This document shows positions 55,548 through 64,000 of a stretch of 64,000 nt of DNA, piece by piece. Location of the stretch: the NCBI RefSeq assembly GCF_025154015.1, contig NZ_JAOAMV010000005.1, forward strand, positions 304,839 through 368,838, in the 5' to 3' direction. The DNA is from Tsuneonella litorea (lineage in GTDB: Bacteria; Pseudomonadota; Alphaproteobacteria; Sphingomonadales; Sphingomonadaceae). The translations under genes and the position numbers were made by a program. Under the pieces are notes generated by a model. The model ran no database searches, was not told the DNA's origin, and worked only from the letters and a program-made list of their open reading frames with translations. The stretch's first letter is position 1; the number at the start of each line of letters is the position of its first letter.

Positions 55548-57305
55548 ATGTCCCCAGATTCCGCGACCCCGCAGACCCTTCATGCCGCCTTCGCCGCGCG
55601 CATCGCCGCCGTCCTCAAGGCCCTCGAGGCCGAAGGTGCGCTGCCGCCCGGTTCCTCCGAAACCTCGGTGACCGTCGAGCCGCCGCGCGATCCATCGCAT
55701 GGCGACCTCGCCACCAATGCCGCGATGGTGCTCGCCAAGCCGGCCGCAACCAATCCGCGCGCGCTTGCGCAAAAGATCGTCGATCATCTTGCGCGCGACC
55801 CGGCGGTGACCAGCACCGAGATCGCCGGACCGGGCTTCATCAACCTGCGGCTCGCCGATTCGGAGTGGCTGCGCGAACTGCGCACGATGGCCGACCTTGG
55901 TGCGGACTACGGGCGCTCGAGCGTCGGTGCGGGTCGTCGGGTGAACGTGGAATACGTCAGCGCCAACCCGACCGGCCCGATGCACATGGGGCATTGCCGC
56001 GGCGCGGTGGTGGGCGACGCGCTGGCGAGCCTGCTCGAATTCGTCGGCCACCCGGTCACGCGCGAATACTACGTCAACGACGCCGGCAGCCAGGTCGACA
56101 CGCTCGCCCGCTCGGCGCACCTCAGGTACTGCGAGGCGCTGGGCGAGGACGTGGGGGCGATCCCCGAGGGGCTCTATCCGGGCGATTACCTCGTTCCCGT
56201 CGGCCAGACGCTCGCCGGCGAATACGGCGACCGGTTCCTCGACGCGCCCGAGGCGGAATGGCTGCCCGAGTTCAAGGCCCGGACGGTCGCCGCGATGATG
56301 GACATGATCCGCGACGACCTTGCCCTGCTCGGCATCCGCCACGACGCGTTCGCCAGCGAAGCCGCTCTCCAGGCCGCCGGCAAGCCCGCCGAGGCCGAGG
56401 CCTGGATGCGCGCGCACGACCTTGTCTACGACGGCGTGCTCGAGGCGCCCAAGGGCAAGACCCCGGATGACTGGGAACCGGTCGAGCTCCCGCTGTTCCG
56501 GGCCACCCGCTTCGGCGACGACCAGGACCGCCCGATCAGGAAGAGCGACGGCAGCTGGACCTATTTCGGGGCGGACCTTGCCTACCATATGCAGAAAGCC
56601 GCCGAGGCCGACGAGCTGATCGACATCTGGGGCGCCGACCACGCGGGCACCGTCAAGCGGATCAAGGCCGCGGTCGCCGCGCTGGCGGAAGGGCAGGGAC
56701 GCGCGATCCCGTTCGACGTTAAGCTGGTCCAGATGGTCCAGCTCCTGCGCGGCGGCGAGCCGGTGAAGATGTCGAAGCGCAGCGGCACTTTCGTCACCCT
56801 CGCGGACGTCGTGCGCGAGGTCGGCAAGGACGTCGTGCGGTTCACGATGCTGACCCGCAAGCCCGACGCGCAGATGGAGTTCGACTTCGCCAAGGTGGTC
56901 GAAGCGTCGAAGGACAACCCGGTCTTCTACGTGCAATACGCGAGCGCGCGGATCCACTCGACCTTGCGCAAGGCGAAGGCGGAGGGACTCGCACCCGACG
57001 ATGCGGCCCTCGACCGGCTGGGGCAGGAGGAGCTGGCACTGGTCAAGCTCGCCGCGCAGTTCCCGCGGGCGGTCGAAGCGGCTGCGGCGGCGCGCGAGCC
57101 GCACCGGATCGCCTTCTTCCTCTACGACCTCGCCGCCGCGTTCCACGCATACTGGAACCTCGGTAACGATGCGCCGGACAAGCGGTTCATCGTCGCCGGC
57201 GACCCTGCGCTGACGGCTGCGCGGCTCTTCCTCGCCACGCAGATCGGGTTAGTTATCCGTAACGGTCTTGCGCTATTGGGCGTCGAGGCCGTCGAGGAGA
57301 TGTGA
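55548..57305 (+). CDS. argS: Arginyl-tRNA synthetase
   Basis: A 585-residue class I aminoacyl-tRNA synthetase. It has the N-terminal additional domain (Add-1 type, about residues 10-110), the HIGH-like signature PMHMGHCRG, the catalytic core with [17 protein letters not shown], the KMSKS-type loop [17 protein letters not shown], and the C-terminal anticodon-binding domain ending [14 protein letters not shown]. It charges tRNA-Arg in the cytoplasm. Length is standard. It heads the plus-strand run argS-SPOR-nagZ-scpA-scpB-tatABC. Confidence 0.97.
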   Translation: MSPDSATPQTLHAAFAARIAAVLKALEAEGALPPGSSETSVTVEPPRDPSHGDLATNAAMVLAKPAATNPRALAQKIVDHLARDPAVTSTEIAGPGFINLRLADSEWLRELRTMADLGADYGRSSVGAGRRVNVEYVSANPTGPMHMGHCRGAVVGDALASLLEFVGHPVTREYYVNDAGSQVDTLARSAHLRYCEALGEDVGAIPEGLYPGDYLVPVGQTLAGEYGDRFLDAPEAEWLPEFKARTVAAMMDMIRDDLALLGIRHDAFASEAALQAAGKPAEAEAWMRAHDLVYDGVLEAPKGKTPDDWEPVELPLFRATRFGDDQDRPIRKSDGSWTYFGADLAYHMQKAAEADELIDIWGADHAGTVKRIKAAVAALAEGQGRAIPFDVKLVQMVQLLRGGEPVKMSKRSGTFVTLADVVREVGKDVVRFTMLTRKPDAQMEFDFAKVVEASKDNPVFYVQYASARIHSTLRKAKAEGLAPDDAALDRLGQEELALVKLAAQFPRAVEAAAAAREPHRIAFFLYDLAAAFHAYWNLGNDAPDKRFIVAGDPALTAARLFLATQIGLVIRNGLALLGVEAVEEM

Positions 57306-57307
57306 CG

Positions 57308-57988
57308 ATGAATGCGGGCGAGAGGGACGATTACGCCGCCGGCGACCAGCTGACGCTGGCTGACGACGACGAGCGCCTGCCGTGGCTCGAATCGGGCGAC
57401 GAGGACGATGAGGACGAGGGCGCCGAATCGGGCCGCATCCTCGGTTTCGCGGTACTCGCGCTGCTTGCGCTGGCGGCGTTCATCGGGGGGATCTGGTGGT
57501 TCGGCAACCGGAGCCAGGAGTCCGAGGTGGTCGCCGACGGCAGCACGATCGAGGCGCCCGACGGACCCTACAAGACCCGGCCGACCGATCCGGGCGGCAA
57601 GCAGTTCGAAGGCACCGGCAACCTCGCCCCTGCCGTCGGCGAAGGCCGCGAGACCGAAGGCCGGATCGCCGACGCCACTCCGGCGCCGAGCATCGATGCC
57701 CCCCGGGCGAGCGATTCGCCTCCGGCGTCGACGGCCAGTGAGGCCAAGGCTGCAAGCGGAACGGTGGTGCAGGTCGGCGCCTATTCGACGCGGGCCGATG
57801 CCGAGGCGGGCTGGCAGAAACTGCAGCGCCAGACCGAGCACCTGAACGGCGTTTCGCACCGGGTCGTGCAAGGCCAGGCCGACATCGGAACGGTGTTTCG
57901 CCTCCAGGCGATCGCAGGCGATGCCGGGGCTGCGAGCCGGCTCTGCACCGCGCTCAAGGGCGACGGGGTGGCCTGCCAGGTGAAATGA
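57308..57988 (+). CDS. SPOR-domain cell-division-associated membrane protein
   Basis: About 226 residues from ATG 57308, with AGGAG 9 bases upstream; a GTG at 57302 overlapping the argS stop is the alternative. It has a very acidic N-terminal cytoplasmic region (DEDDEDEGAES), one transmembrane helix (about residues 46-66), a long Pro/Ser/Ala-rich periplasmic linker, and a C-terminal SPOR domain (VVQVGAYSTRADAEAGWQKLQ... SRLCTALKGDGVACQVK). SPOR domains bind denuded glycan strands at the division septum. This and its place beside nagZ suggest a peptidoglycan-related role. Confidence 0.92.
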   Translation: MNAGERDDYAAGDQLTLADDDERLPWLESGDEDDEDEGAESGRILGFAVLALLALAAFIGGIWWFGNRSQESEVVADGSTIEAPDGPYKTRPTDPGGKQFEGTGNLAPAVGEGRETEGRIADATPAPSIDAPRASDSPPASTASEAKAASGTVVQVGAYSTRADAEAGWQKLQRQTEHLNGVSHRVVQGQADIGTVFRLQAIAGDAGAASRLCTALKGDGVACQVK

Positions 57989-58070
57989 GCCGACTTCCGC
58001 CTCTCCGCGGGAGGGGATAGCCGGGGGCGTCTGCTTGCGGCGGGACCGCTTTCCTGCGAATCTCGTCCCC

Positions 58071-59087
58071 ATGACTCCGGCGATATTCGGCCTTTCCGGG
58101 ACTGTTCTCACCGACGACGAGCGCGCGTTCTTCCGTGAAAGCGACCCGGCGGGCTACATCCTGTTCGGCCGCAACGTCGAGACGATGGAACAGGTCCGCG
58201 CGCTGACCGATGACCTGCGGACAATCCACGGCCGCGAGCGGCTGCTGGTCAGCATCGACCAGGAAGGCGGCCGCGTCGCCCGGATGCGCCCGCCGCAGTT
58301 CAGCGCGTTTCCGGCCGGCGCCGCCTTCGACGCGCTCTACGATATCGCGCCGTCCTCGGCGATCGCGGCGGCGCGCGCCAATGCGCACGCGATGGGCATC
58401 GAGCTTGCCGAGGCCGGGATCACCGTCGACTACCACCCGCCGCTCGACGTCCGCCAGCCCGGCGCGCACGACGTGATCGGCGACCGCGCGTTCGGCAGCG
58501 AGCCCTTGCGGGTGGCGGCGCTCGGCCGCGCGACGCTCGAAGGGCTGGCGCTCGCGGGCGTCGCGGGCTGCATCAAGCATATGCCGGGGCACGGCCGTTC
58601 GATGTGCGACACGCACAAGGAACTTCCCACCGTGACCGCAAGCGAGGAGGAGCTGGAAACCGACCTGGCGCCGTTCCGCGCGTTGCACGATGCGCCGATC
58701 GGGATGACCGGGCACCTCGTCTTCACCGTCTGGGACCCCGACTACCCGGCGACCCAGTCGCCGACGGTGATCCGCGAGGTGATCCGGGGGAAGATCGGCT
58801 TCGACGGCCTGCTGCTGACCGACGACATCGACATGGAGGCCCTGTCGGGATCGGTGCCCGAGCGGGCCGCGGTCGCGATCCGGGCGGGATGCGACATCGC
58901 GCTCAATTGCTGGGCGAAGATGGACGACATGACCGGCATCGCCGAGCGACTACCGGCGATGTCGGAAAGGACCGCCGCGCGGCTCGACCGTGCGCTGGCC
59001 GGCACCGGCCGCCCGCCGGAGGGCGACAAGGCCGAGCTGCTCGCGACCCGCGACCGCCTGCTCGCGATTGCCGGGGCGACCGCATGA
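58071..59087 (+). CDS. nagZ: Beta-N-acetylhexosaminidase
   Basis: A 338-residue GH3-family glucosaminidase from ATG 58071. The signature KHMPGHGRS (with the catalytic His loop), DQEGGRVARM near the start, and the nucleophile Asp in LLLTDDIDMEAL all match NagZ. It removes GlcNAc from muropeptides during peptidoglycan recycling in the cytoplasm, and in many species influences beta-lactamase induction. It follows the SPOR protein gene by 82 bases. Its stop overlaps the scpA start by ATGA. Confidence 0.95.
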   Translation: MTPAIFGLSGTVLTDDERAFFRESDPAGYILFGRNVETMEQVRALTDDLRTIHGRERLLVSIDQEGGRVARMRPPQFSAFPAGAAFDALYDIAPSSAIAAARANAHAMGIELAEAGITVDYHPPLDVRQPGAHDVIGDRAFGSEPLRVAALGRATLEGLALAGVAGCIKHMPGHGRSMCDTHKELPTVTASEEELETDLAPFRALHDAPIGMTGHLVFTVWDPDYPATQSPTVIREVIRGKIGFDGLLLTDDIDMEALSGSVPERAAVAIRAGCDIALNCWAKMDDMTGIAERLPAMSERTAARLDRALAGTGRPPEGDKAELLATRDRLLAIAGATA

Positions 59088-59890
59088 GCGAGGACGCGCT
59101 TATCCTCGATCTCGGCGATCAGCCGGCGGAGAACTGGTCCGGCCCCGGCGCCGCGGCGGCCGACGATGACGCCGGGCTCTATCTCGAACTGGACAACTGG
59201 GAGGGCCCGCTCGACCTCCTGCTCGACCTCGCGCGGCGGCAGAAGGTCGACCTCAAGGCGATCTCGATCCTCTCGCTGGTCGACCAGTACATCGCCTACA
59301 TCGAGCGGGCAGAGGCGCTCAAGCTCGAGCTCGCGGCCGATTACCTCGTGATGGCCGCCTGGCTCGCCTATCTCAAGTCGGCGCTCCTGCTGCCGCGGGA
59401 CGAGCAGGAAGATCCCAGCCCCGAAGACCTCGCGTTGAGGCTGCAACTGCGGCTCGCGCGGCTGGCGGCGATGCGCGAGGCGGCCGCGCGGCTGATGGCA
59501 CGCGACCGGCTGGGCCGCGACGTGTTCCGCCGCGGCGCGCCCGAGGGACTGCGCACCGACCGCAAGACGCTGTGGCAGTGCGACTGGTTCGCGCTGGTGC
59601 AGGCCTACGGGCAGGTCAGCGCACGCACCGCGCCGGTGGTCCACATGGTGCGCGAGCGACCGGTGATGACGCTCGATTCGGCGCTGGACCGGGTTTCGGC
59701 GATGCTCGGTGTCACGCTCGACTGGATGGAACTGCGCGAGTTCCTGCCGCCGCACGCCGAACCGCGGCTGCGCAAGTCCGCGCTCGCCTCCAGCTTCGTG
59801 GCCGCGCTCGAACTCGCGCGGCTGGGCAAGGCGGAACTGGCGCAGGACGAGGCGTTCGGCCCCTTGCGCCTTCGCCGGGCGACCGCGTGA
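59084..59890 (+). CDS. scpA: Segregation and condensation protein A
   Basis: A 268-residue kleisin. It has the conserved N-terminal region [24 protein letters not shown], then [20 protein letters not shown] and [24 protein letters not shown], with a winged-helix C-terminus. ScpA bridges SMC heads with ScpB to compact and segregate the chromosome. The ATG is fixed by the overlap with the nagZ stop, and the scpA stop overlaps the scpB GTG. So nagZ, scpA and scpB are translationally linked. An extra N-terminal segment of about 35 residues is acidic. Confidence 0.95.
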   Translation: MSEDALILDLGDQPAENWSGPGAAAADDDAGLYLELDNWEGPLDLLLDLARRQKVDLKAISILSLVDQYIAYIERAEALKLELAADYLVMAAWLAYLKSALLLPRDEQEDPSPEDLALRLQLRLARLAAMREAAARLMARDRLGRDVFRRGAPEGLRTDRKTLWQCDWFALVQAYGQVSARTAPVVHMVRERPVMTLDSALDRVSAMLGVTLDWMELREFLPPHAEPRLRKSALASSFVAALELARLGKAELAQDEAFGPLRLRRATA

Positions 59891-60513
59891 GCCAGCCTGG
59901 CGAACTCGAGCGCGCGATCGAGGCGACGCTGTTCGCGGCCGAGGAGCCGATGACAGTGGCCGCGCTTGCCGGCCACCTCGGCGATGCCGCCGCGGGCGAC
60001 GTGCGCGATTCGCTGCGGAGGCTCGCGGCGCAGTACGAGGGGCGCGGGGTCCACCTCGTCGAGCGCGGCGATCGCTGGCACTTCCAGACCGCGCCCGACC
60101 TCGCTCACCTTCTGCGCCGCGAGCGCGAGGCGGTGCGGCGGCTCAGCCGCGCGGCGACCGAAGTGCTCGCGATCGTGGCCTACCACGAGCCGGTCAGCCG
60201 CGCCGAGATCGAGGCGATCCGCGGGGTGCAGACCTCGTCCGGCACGCTCGACGTGCTGATGGAAGCGGGCTGGGTACGCGTGGCGGGCCGGCGCGAGGTG
60301 CCCGGGCGTCCGGTGATCTATGCCACCACGCCCGACTTCCTCGATCACTTCGGCCTCGCCTCGCGCAAGGAACTGCCGGGCATCGACGAACTCAAGGCCG
60401 CCGGCCTGCTCGATCCGGTGGACGATGCGTTCGAGGCGCTCACCGCGAGCGAAGAAGAAGTCGCGGGCGCCGATACCGACACTGGCAATGCGGCGGCCGA
60501 TCCCCTAGATTGA
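59887..60513 (+). CDS. scpB: Segregation and condensation protein B
   Basis: A 208-residue protein with two winged-helix domains. Family segments are [63 protein letters not shown] and [17 protein letters not shown]. It forms a dimer that binds ScpA in the SMC condensin. The GTG start is decided by the GTGA overlap with the scpA stop. The acidic C-terminal tail ([20 protein letters not shown]) is unremarkable. It is followed by tatA with an 18-base gap. Confidence 0.95.
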   Translation: MSQPGELERAIEATLFAAEEPMTVAALAGHLGDAAAGDVRDSLRRLAAQYEGRGVHLVERGDRWHFQTAPDLAHLLRREREAVRRLSRAATEVLAIVAYHEPVSRAEIEAIRGVQTSSGTLDVLMEAGWVRVAGRREVPGRPVIYATTPDFLDHFGLASRKELPGIDELKAAGLLDPVDDAFEALTASEEEVAGADTDTGNAAADPLD

Positions 60514-60530
60514 CGCCCAAGGAGATTACC

Positions 60531-60797
60531 ATGGGTTCGTTTTCCATCTGGCACTGGCTGATCGTGCTGCTGGTCGTCCTCGTCCTATTCGGGAAGGGCC
60601 GGGTGGGCGACATCATGGGCGAATTCGGCAAGGGCATCAAAAGCTTCAAGAAGGGCATCGCCGACGACGAGTCCGAGGCGAACGCCAAGGCGGCCGCGGC
60701 AAAGCCCGTCCACAGCCTCGAAGGCCCGCATCACGATGCCAAGCCCGCCGGAGAGGCGACGAAGGAGCCGCACCCCGGCGCCGAACACCGCGACTGA
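60531..60797 (+). CDS. tatA: Twin-arginine translocase subunit TatA
   Basis: An 88-residue protein with the TatA layout: N-terminal hydrophobic helix ([38 protein letters not shown]) containing the FGKG hinge before an amphipathic helix, then a hydrophilic tail. It forms the translocation pore for folded twin-arginine proteins. The ATG is supported by a textbook AAGGAG ribosome-binding site 8 bases upstream. First gene of the tatABC operon. Confidence 0.97.
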   Translation: MGSFSIWHWLIVLLVVLVLFGKGRVGDIMGEFGKGIKSFKKGIADDESEANAKAAAAKPVHSLEGPHHDAKPAGEATKEPHPGAEHRD

Positions 60798-60831
60798 CCC
60801 GGCGGCACCTGCGCGCGCGAAAGGCTGACCC

Positions 60832-61242
60832 ATGTTCGGAATAGACTGGCAGGAACTGCTGGTCATCGTGTTCGTCGCGGTGCTGGTGATCGGGCCCAAG
60901 GACCTGCCCAAGGCGATGCGCACCGCGGGGCGCTGGATCGGCAAGATCCGCCGCACCTCGAACCATTTTCGTGCCGGCATCGAGGCGATGATCCGCGAGG
61001 CCGAGCTTGAGGAAATGGAAAAGAAGTGGGCCGAACAGAACGCCCAGATCATGGCCCAGGTGCCGCAGATCGACCTGTCCGACCACGAGATGAAGCCGCT
61101 GCCCCAGGAAGACGCCGCGGCGGACTCGCAGACGCCGGAGGTATCGCCGCCGCCCGCTTCGCTGCTCCCAGAGGAGCAGCCGGCCGATTCGGTCGAGGAC
61201 GCCCCGTCTCCCGACGACGAACCCCAGCTTCCCCTGCGGTGA
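60832..61242 (+). CDS. tatB: Twin-arginine translocase subunit TatB
   Basis: A 136-residue protein. It has an N-terminal hydrophobic helix (MFGIDWQELLVIVFVAVLVIGPKDLPKAMR), the conserved GPKDLP hinge, an amphipathic helix with a charged segment (EAELEEMEKKWAEQ), and a Pro/Glu-rich acidic tail. TatB binds TatC and recruits substrates. It lies 34 bases after tatA and 10 before tatC. Family-typical length. Confidence 0.97.
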   Translation: MFGIDWQELLVIVFVAVLVIGPKDLPKAMRTAGRWIGKIRRTSNHFRAGIEAMIREAELEEMEKKWAEQNAQIMAQVPQIDLSDHEMKPLPQEDAAADSQTPEVSPPPASLLPEEQPADSVEDAPSPDDEPQLPLR

Positions 61243-61252
61243 CGGCGCGCTG

Positions 61253-62062
61253 ATGGCCTTCAAGCTTTCCGACATCGACGAGACGCAGGCGCCGCTGCTC
61301 GACCACCTGATCGAGCTGCGCACGCGGCTGCTGCGTGCCTTCGCGGCGTTGATGGTCGCCTTCTTCGCCTGTTTCTACTTCGCGCAGGACATCCTCGCAT
61401 TCCTCGTCCAGCCGCTGCTCGACGCAGGCCAGAACAAGCTCATCTACACCAAGCTTTACGGCCAGTTCTTCGTGGAGCTGAAGGTGGCGCTGTGGGCGGC
61501 GTTCTTCATCGCCTTTCCGGTGATCGCGAACCAGCTGTGGGCGTTCATCGCGCCGGGACTTTACGCCAGGGAGAAGAAGGCTTTCCTGCCGTTCCTGCTG
61601 GCGACCCCGGTGCTGTTCATCGCGGGCGGGGCGCTTGCCTACTACGTGGTCATGCCGACCGCGTTTCACTTCTTCCTCGGGTTCCAGGGGACGCAGGGCG
61701 GGGTCGAGATCGAGGCGCTGCCCAACAGCGAGGATTACCTGAGCCTCGTGATGCAGTTTATCCTCGCGTTCGGGCTCGCGTTCCTGCTGCCGGTCCTGCT
61801 GCTGCTGCTCAACACCGCGGGGATCGTCAGCCGCAAGAGTCTGGTGAGCGCGCGGCGTTACATGATCGTCGTCGCCTTCGTGATCGCGGCGGTCGCCACG
61901 CCGCCCGACGTGATCAGCCAGCTCATGCTGGCAGGTCCCCTGATCCTGCTGTTCGAGGGTGCGTTGCTGGTGATGTATTTCACCGAAAGGAAGGCCGCGC
62001 AGGACAAGGCCGCTGCCGAGAGCGCCGTGCAAGCCGGCGAGGACGCTGCGCCACCGGCCTGA
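61253..62062 (+). CDS. tatC: Twin-arginine translocase subunit TatC
   Basis: A 269-residue, six-helix protein. It contains APLLDHLIELRTRLLRAF at the start, LKVALWAAFFIAFPVIANQLWAFIAPGLYAREKK (family signature), and FGLAFLLPVLLLLLNTAGIVSRKSLVSARRYMIV. TatC is the receptor for twin-arginine signal peptides in the inner membrane. The C-terminal tail (KAAQDKAAAESAVQAGEDAAPPA) is cytoplasmic. Last gene of the tat operon; it converges with the enoyl-CoA hydratase gene. Confidence 0.97.
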   Translation: MAFKLSDIDETQAPLLDHLIELRTRLLRAFAALMVAFFACFYFAQDILAFLVQPLLDAGQNKLIYTKLYGQFFVELKVALWAAFFIAFPVIANQLWAFIAPGLYAREKKAFLPFLLATPVLFIAGGALAYYVVMPTAFHFFLGFQGTQGGVEIEALPNSEDYLSLVMQFILAFGLAFLLPVLLLLLNTAGIVSRKSLVSARRYMIVVAFVIAAVATPPDVISQLMLAGPLILLFEGALLVMYFTERKAAQDKAAAESAVQAGEDAAPPA

Positions 62063-62086
62063 TGCGCGAGGGCGAGGATCAGCCGA

Positions 62087-62893
62087 TCACCGCCCCTTCC
62101 ACCTGCCTTCGCGCTTCTCGACGAACGCGGCCATCCCTTCCGCCTTGTCCTCGGATCCGGCGAGGATCTGGAAGATGCGGCGTTCCACGACCAGGCCCTG
62201 GTCGAGCGTCGTCTCGAACGCGGCGTTGACCATTTCCTTGTTCGCGATCGCGGCCATCGGCGGCATTGCGGCGATGGTCGCGGCGGTCTTGAGCGCCTCG
62301 TCGAGCAGGCTTTCGTGCGGCACCACGCGCGCAACGAGGCCGCTGCGCTCGGCTTCCGCGGCGTCCATCATCCGGCCTGTGAGGCACATCTCCATCGCCT
62401 TCGCCTTGCCGACCGCGCGGGTCAGCCGCTGGCTGCCGCCCATGCCGGGGGCCACGCCCAGCTTGATCTCGGGCTGGCCGAACTTCGCCTTGTCCGAGGC
62501 GATGATGAAATCGGCCATCATGGCGAGTTCGCACCCGCCGCCGAGTGCGAAGCCGTTGACCGCGGCGATCCACGGCTTGCGGGTCGCCTTGACGAGGTGA
62601 CTCGTCCAGCGGGCGAAGAAATCGTCGAGGTAGAAGTCGGCCGCGGGCTTGTCGGCCATTTCCTTGATGTCCGCGCCGGCTGCGAATGCCTTGTCGCCGC
62701 TTCCGGTGAGGACCGCGCAGCGCTGCCCGTCATCGGCCTCGAACGCGGCAAACGCCGCGATCAGGTCCTCGAGCACCTGCGAGTTGAGCGCATTCAGTGC
62801 CTGCGGACGGTTGAGGGTGATGAGCGTGACCGCCCCATGCGGTTCCGGGCGCTGTTCGACGGTGATGGTTTCGTACGTCAAAGCGGCTTCCAT
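62087..62893 (-). CDS. Enoyl-CoA hydratase
   Basis: A 268-residue crotonase from ATG 62893, overlapping the end of the upstream gene by 16 bases; a TTG start at 62881 is also possible. It has the full hydratase active site: [13 protein letters not shown] (oxyanion hole), [17 protein letters not shown] with its catalytic Glu, and [19 protein letters not shown] with the second Glu. This matches short-chain enoyl-CoA hydratases, which act on methacrylyl-CoA or crotonyl-CoA. The neighbouring hydrolase suggests a role in valine degradation. Confidence 0.94.
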   Translation of the reverse strand: MEAALTYETITVEQRPEPHGAVTLITLNRPQALNALNSQVLEDLIAAFAAFEADDGQRCAVLTGSGDKAFAAGADIKEMADKPAADFYLDDFFARWTSHLVKATRKPWIAAVNGFALGGGCELAMMADFIIASDKAKFGQPEIKLGVAPGMGGSQRLTRAVGKAKAMEMCLTGRMMDAAEAERSGLVARVVPHESLLDEALKTAATIAAMPPMAAIANKEMVNAAFETTLDQGLVVERRIFQILAGSEDKAEGMAAFVEKREGRWKGR

Positions 62894-63927
62894 TCCTCTT
62901 CCGGGGGGAGGGGGGCGAAGATGCTGTCGAGCAGGTCGTCGCCGACCTCCTCGGGTGTCGCCGGGTCCCACTTGGGGTCGTTCGTCTTGTCGACGATGAC
63001 GGCGCGCACGCCTTCCGCGAAGTCGGGCCGCAGAAGGACGCGGCTGGCGATGCGGTATTCCATCGCCATGTTGTCGGCAAAGTCGTCCATCAGCGCGCTT
63101 GTCGCGAGCTGGCGCAGCGCGACCTTGCAGGTCTGGGGGCTCTTGGTGCCCAGCGTGTCGCGCTCCTTCTGCGCCCAGTCGCTGTCATCCGCCTCGAGGC
63201 TGGCGAGGATGTCCTCGTAGCGGTCGGAGCGAAAATGCCGCGCGATCTTGTCGGCGTTGTCCTCGATCCGCGCCTTGGGCGGGGTGCCGGGCATTTCGGC
63301 GAGGATGCCCGCGATGCGCCCCGGCTTCTCGATGATGCGGGCCTTCGCGTCGGCGATCATCTCGCTCGGCAGGTAGTGGGTCGCGATCCCGGCCCAGAGG
63401 CATTCCGCCCCGTCGAGCCGCGCTCCGGTGAGCGCGAGAAACTGCCCCAGGCGCCCCGGCAGGCGCGACAGGTGCCAGCCGCCGCCGACGTCGGGGAACA
63501 GGCCGATCCCGGTCTCGGGCATCGCGAAGCGGGTGTTCTCGGTCGCCACGCGGAACCTGCACGGCAGTGCGATGCCGACCCCGCCGCCCATCGTGATGCC
63601 GTCCATGAACACCGCGATTGGCTTGGGATAGGTCATCATCTGGTGATTGAGCTGGTACTCGTCGTGGAAGAACTTCCGCCCCGAGACACCGCCATCGTGA
63701 AGAGCCGAATTGCGCAGCAGGTTGATGTCGCCCCCTGCGCAGAACCCGCGGCCTTCCGCGTGGTCGAGGATCACCGCCTCGATCCCGTCGTCCTCGGCCC
63801 ACTCGCTCAGCGCCGCGCTCATCGCGTGGCACATGTCGAGCGTCAGCGCGTGCAGCGCCTTGGGCCGGTTGAGCGAGATATGCCCCACCGCGCCGTGGCG
63901 GTGGATCAGGACGTCTTCGGTGCTCAT
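62878..63927 (-). CDS. 3-hydroxyisobutyryl-CoA hydrolase
   Basis: A 349-residue crotonase-superfamily hydrolase, longer than a hydratase. HIBCH-type landmarks are [81 protein letters not shown] and the C-terminal half with [21 protein letters not shown]. It releases 3-hydroxyisobutyrate from its CoA ester in valine catabolism. Its start overlaps the stop of the upstream acyl-CoA dehydrogenase by ATGA, so they form an operon with the enoyl-CoA hydratase. Confidence 0.94.
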   Translation of the reverse strand: MSTEDVLIHRHGAVGHISLNRPKALHALTLDMCHAMSAALSEWAEDDGIEAVILDHAEGRGFCAGGDINLLRNSALHDGGVSGRKFFHDEYQLNHQMMTYPKPIAVFMDGITMGGGVGIALPCRFRVATENTRFAMPETGIGLFPDVGGGWHLSRLPGRLGQFLALTGARLDGAECLWAGIATHYLPSEMIADAKARIIEKPGRIAGILAEMPGTPPKARIEDNADKIARHFRSDRYEDILASLEADDSDWAQKERDTLGTKSPQTCKVALRQLATSALMDDFADNMAMEYRIASRVLLRPDFAEGVRAVIVDKTNDPKWDPATPEEVGDDLLDSIFAPLPPEEEWKPL

Positions 63928-64000
63928 TGCCGGAGCATGTCCCGGCCGACGATCATGCGCATGACCTGGTTGGTTCCTTCTAGGATCGAGTGGACGCGCA
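63924..64000 (-). CDS. C-terminal end of an acyl-CoA dehydrogenase (partial)
   Basis: Only the last 24 codons are in the window, and the gene continues beyond the right edge. They read RVHSILEGTNQVMRMIVGRD and then MLRQ before the stop. The ILEGTNQ-MR-I-GRD segment is the conserved C-terminus of acyl-CoA dehydrogenases, where the loop contacts FAD. In this context it is probably isobutyryl-CoA dehydrogenase. Its stop overlaps the hydrolase start by ATGA. Confidence 0.9.
   Translation of the reverse strand, partial: RVHSILEGTNQVMRMIVGRDMLRQ

Noticed and set aside
55476..57146. A 556-codon open frame antisense to argS
   Set aside because: The argS motifs (HMGH, KMSKR) are complete on the plus strand; the antisense peptide has no recognisable domain.

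Overview
The window is about 64 kb of GC-rich chromosome from an alphaproteobacterium. The best fit is Sphingomonadales, probably Erythrobacteraceae. I base this on three things seen in the sequence: large TonB-dependent receptors beside small oxygenase genes; gene orders I know from this group (argS-SPOR-nagZ-scpA-scpB-tatABC, and infA-maf-RNase-yacG-tRNA-Phe); and a Tad/Cpa pilus locus. There is no prophage, insertion sequence, CRISPR array or rRNA. The only RNA gene seen is tRNA-Phe. No gene shows an internal frameshift. One gene runs off the right edge.

Layout. 0-4 kb: a small secreted protein, a membrane-anchored endonuclease/exonuclease/phosphatase protein, tRNA-Phe and the leftward infA-maf-RNase E/G-like-yacG operon. 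4-7.4 kb: a TonB receptor with an unusual cysteine-repeat insertion, then a small exported protein. 7.5-14.3 kb: a coupled wax-ester/triacylglycerol synthase and lipase pair, a flavoprotein, a putative lipoprotein and uvrC. 14.3-22.9 kb: a leftward run of hydrolases (beta-lactamase-fold serine hydrolase, M16 peptidase, penicillin-acylase family) and an MFS transporter. 23-25.6 kb: clpB behind a possible heat-shock promoter.

25.6-38 kb is the most distinctive region. It holds two paralogous TonB receptors, two TPR proteins with C-terminal 2-oxoglutarate/Fe(II)-oxygenase-like domains and two short 2OG-Fe(II) oxygenases, arranged as two related but rearranged modules around one small exported protein. 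I infer that outer-membrane uptake and an iron-dependent hydroxylation are linked here; the substrate is unknown.

38-42.7 kb: thiolase, SDR and crotonase genes of acyl-CoA metabolism, methylthioadenosine phosphorylase and a MarR regulator. Palindromes lie in front of the crotonase and MarR genes. 42.7-50 kb: a leftward Tad pilus locus (cpaA, cpaB, cpaC, cpaD, cpaE, tadB, tadC) that lacks the CpaF/TadA motor ATPase at its usual place. 50-55.5 kb: a hydrolase/flavin oxidase pair, a DUF1508 protein, the ispH-thrB-rnhA operon and a lipoprotein. 55.5-62 kb: argS, a SPOR protein, nagZ, scpA, scpB and tatABC, closely packed on the plus strand. 62-64 kb: the valine-degradation genes enoyl-CoA hydratase, 3-hydroxyisobutyryl-CoA hydrolase and the end of an acyl-CoA dehydrogenase.

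Starts were chosen from ribosome-binding sites, signal peptides and overlaps. Several are TTG or GTG and are flagged. Functions come from recognised motifs and family knowledge, without database searches.
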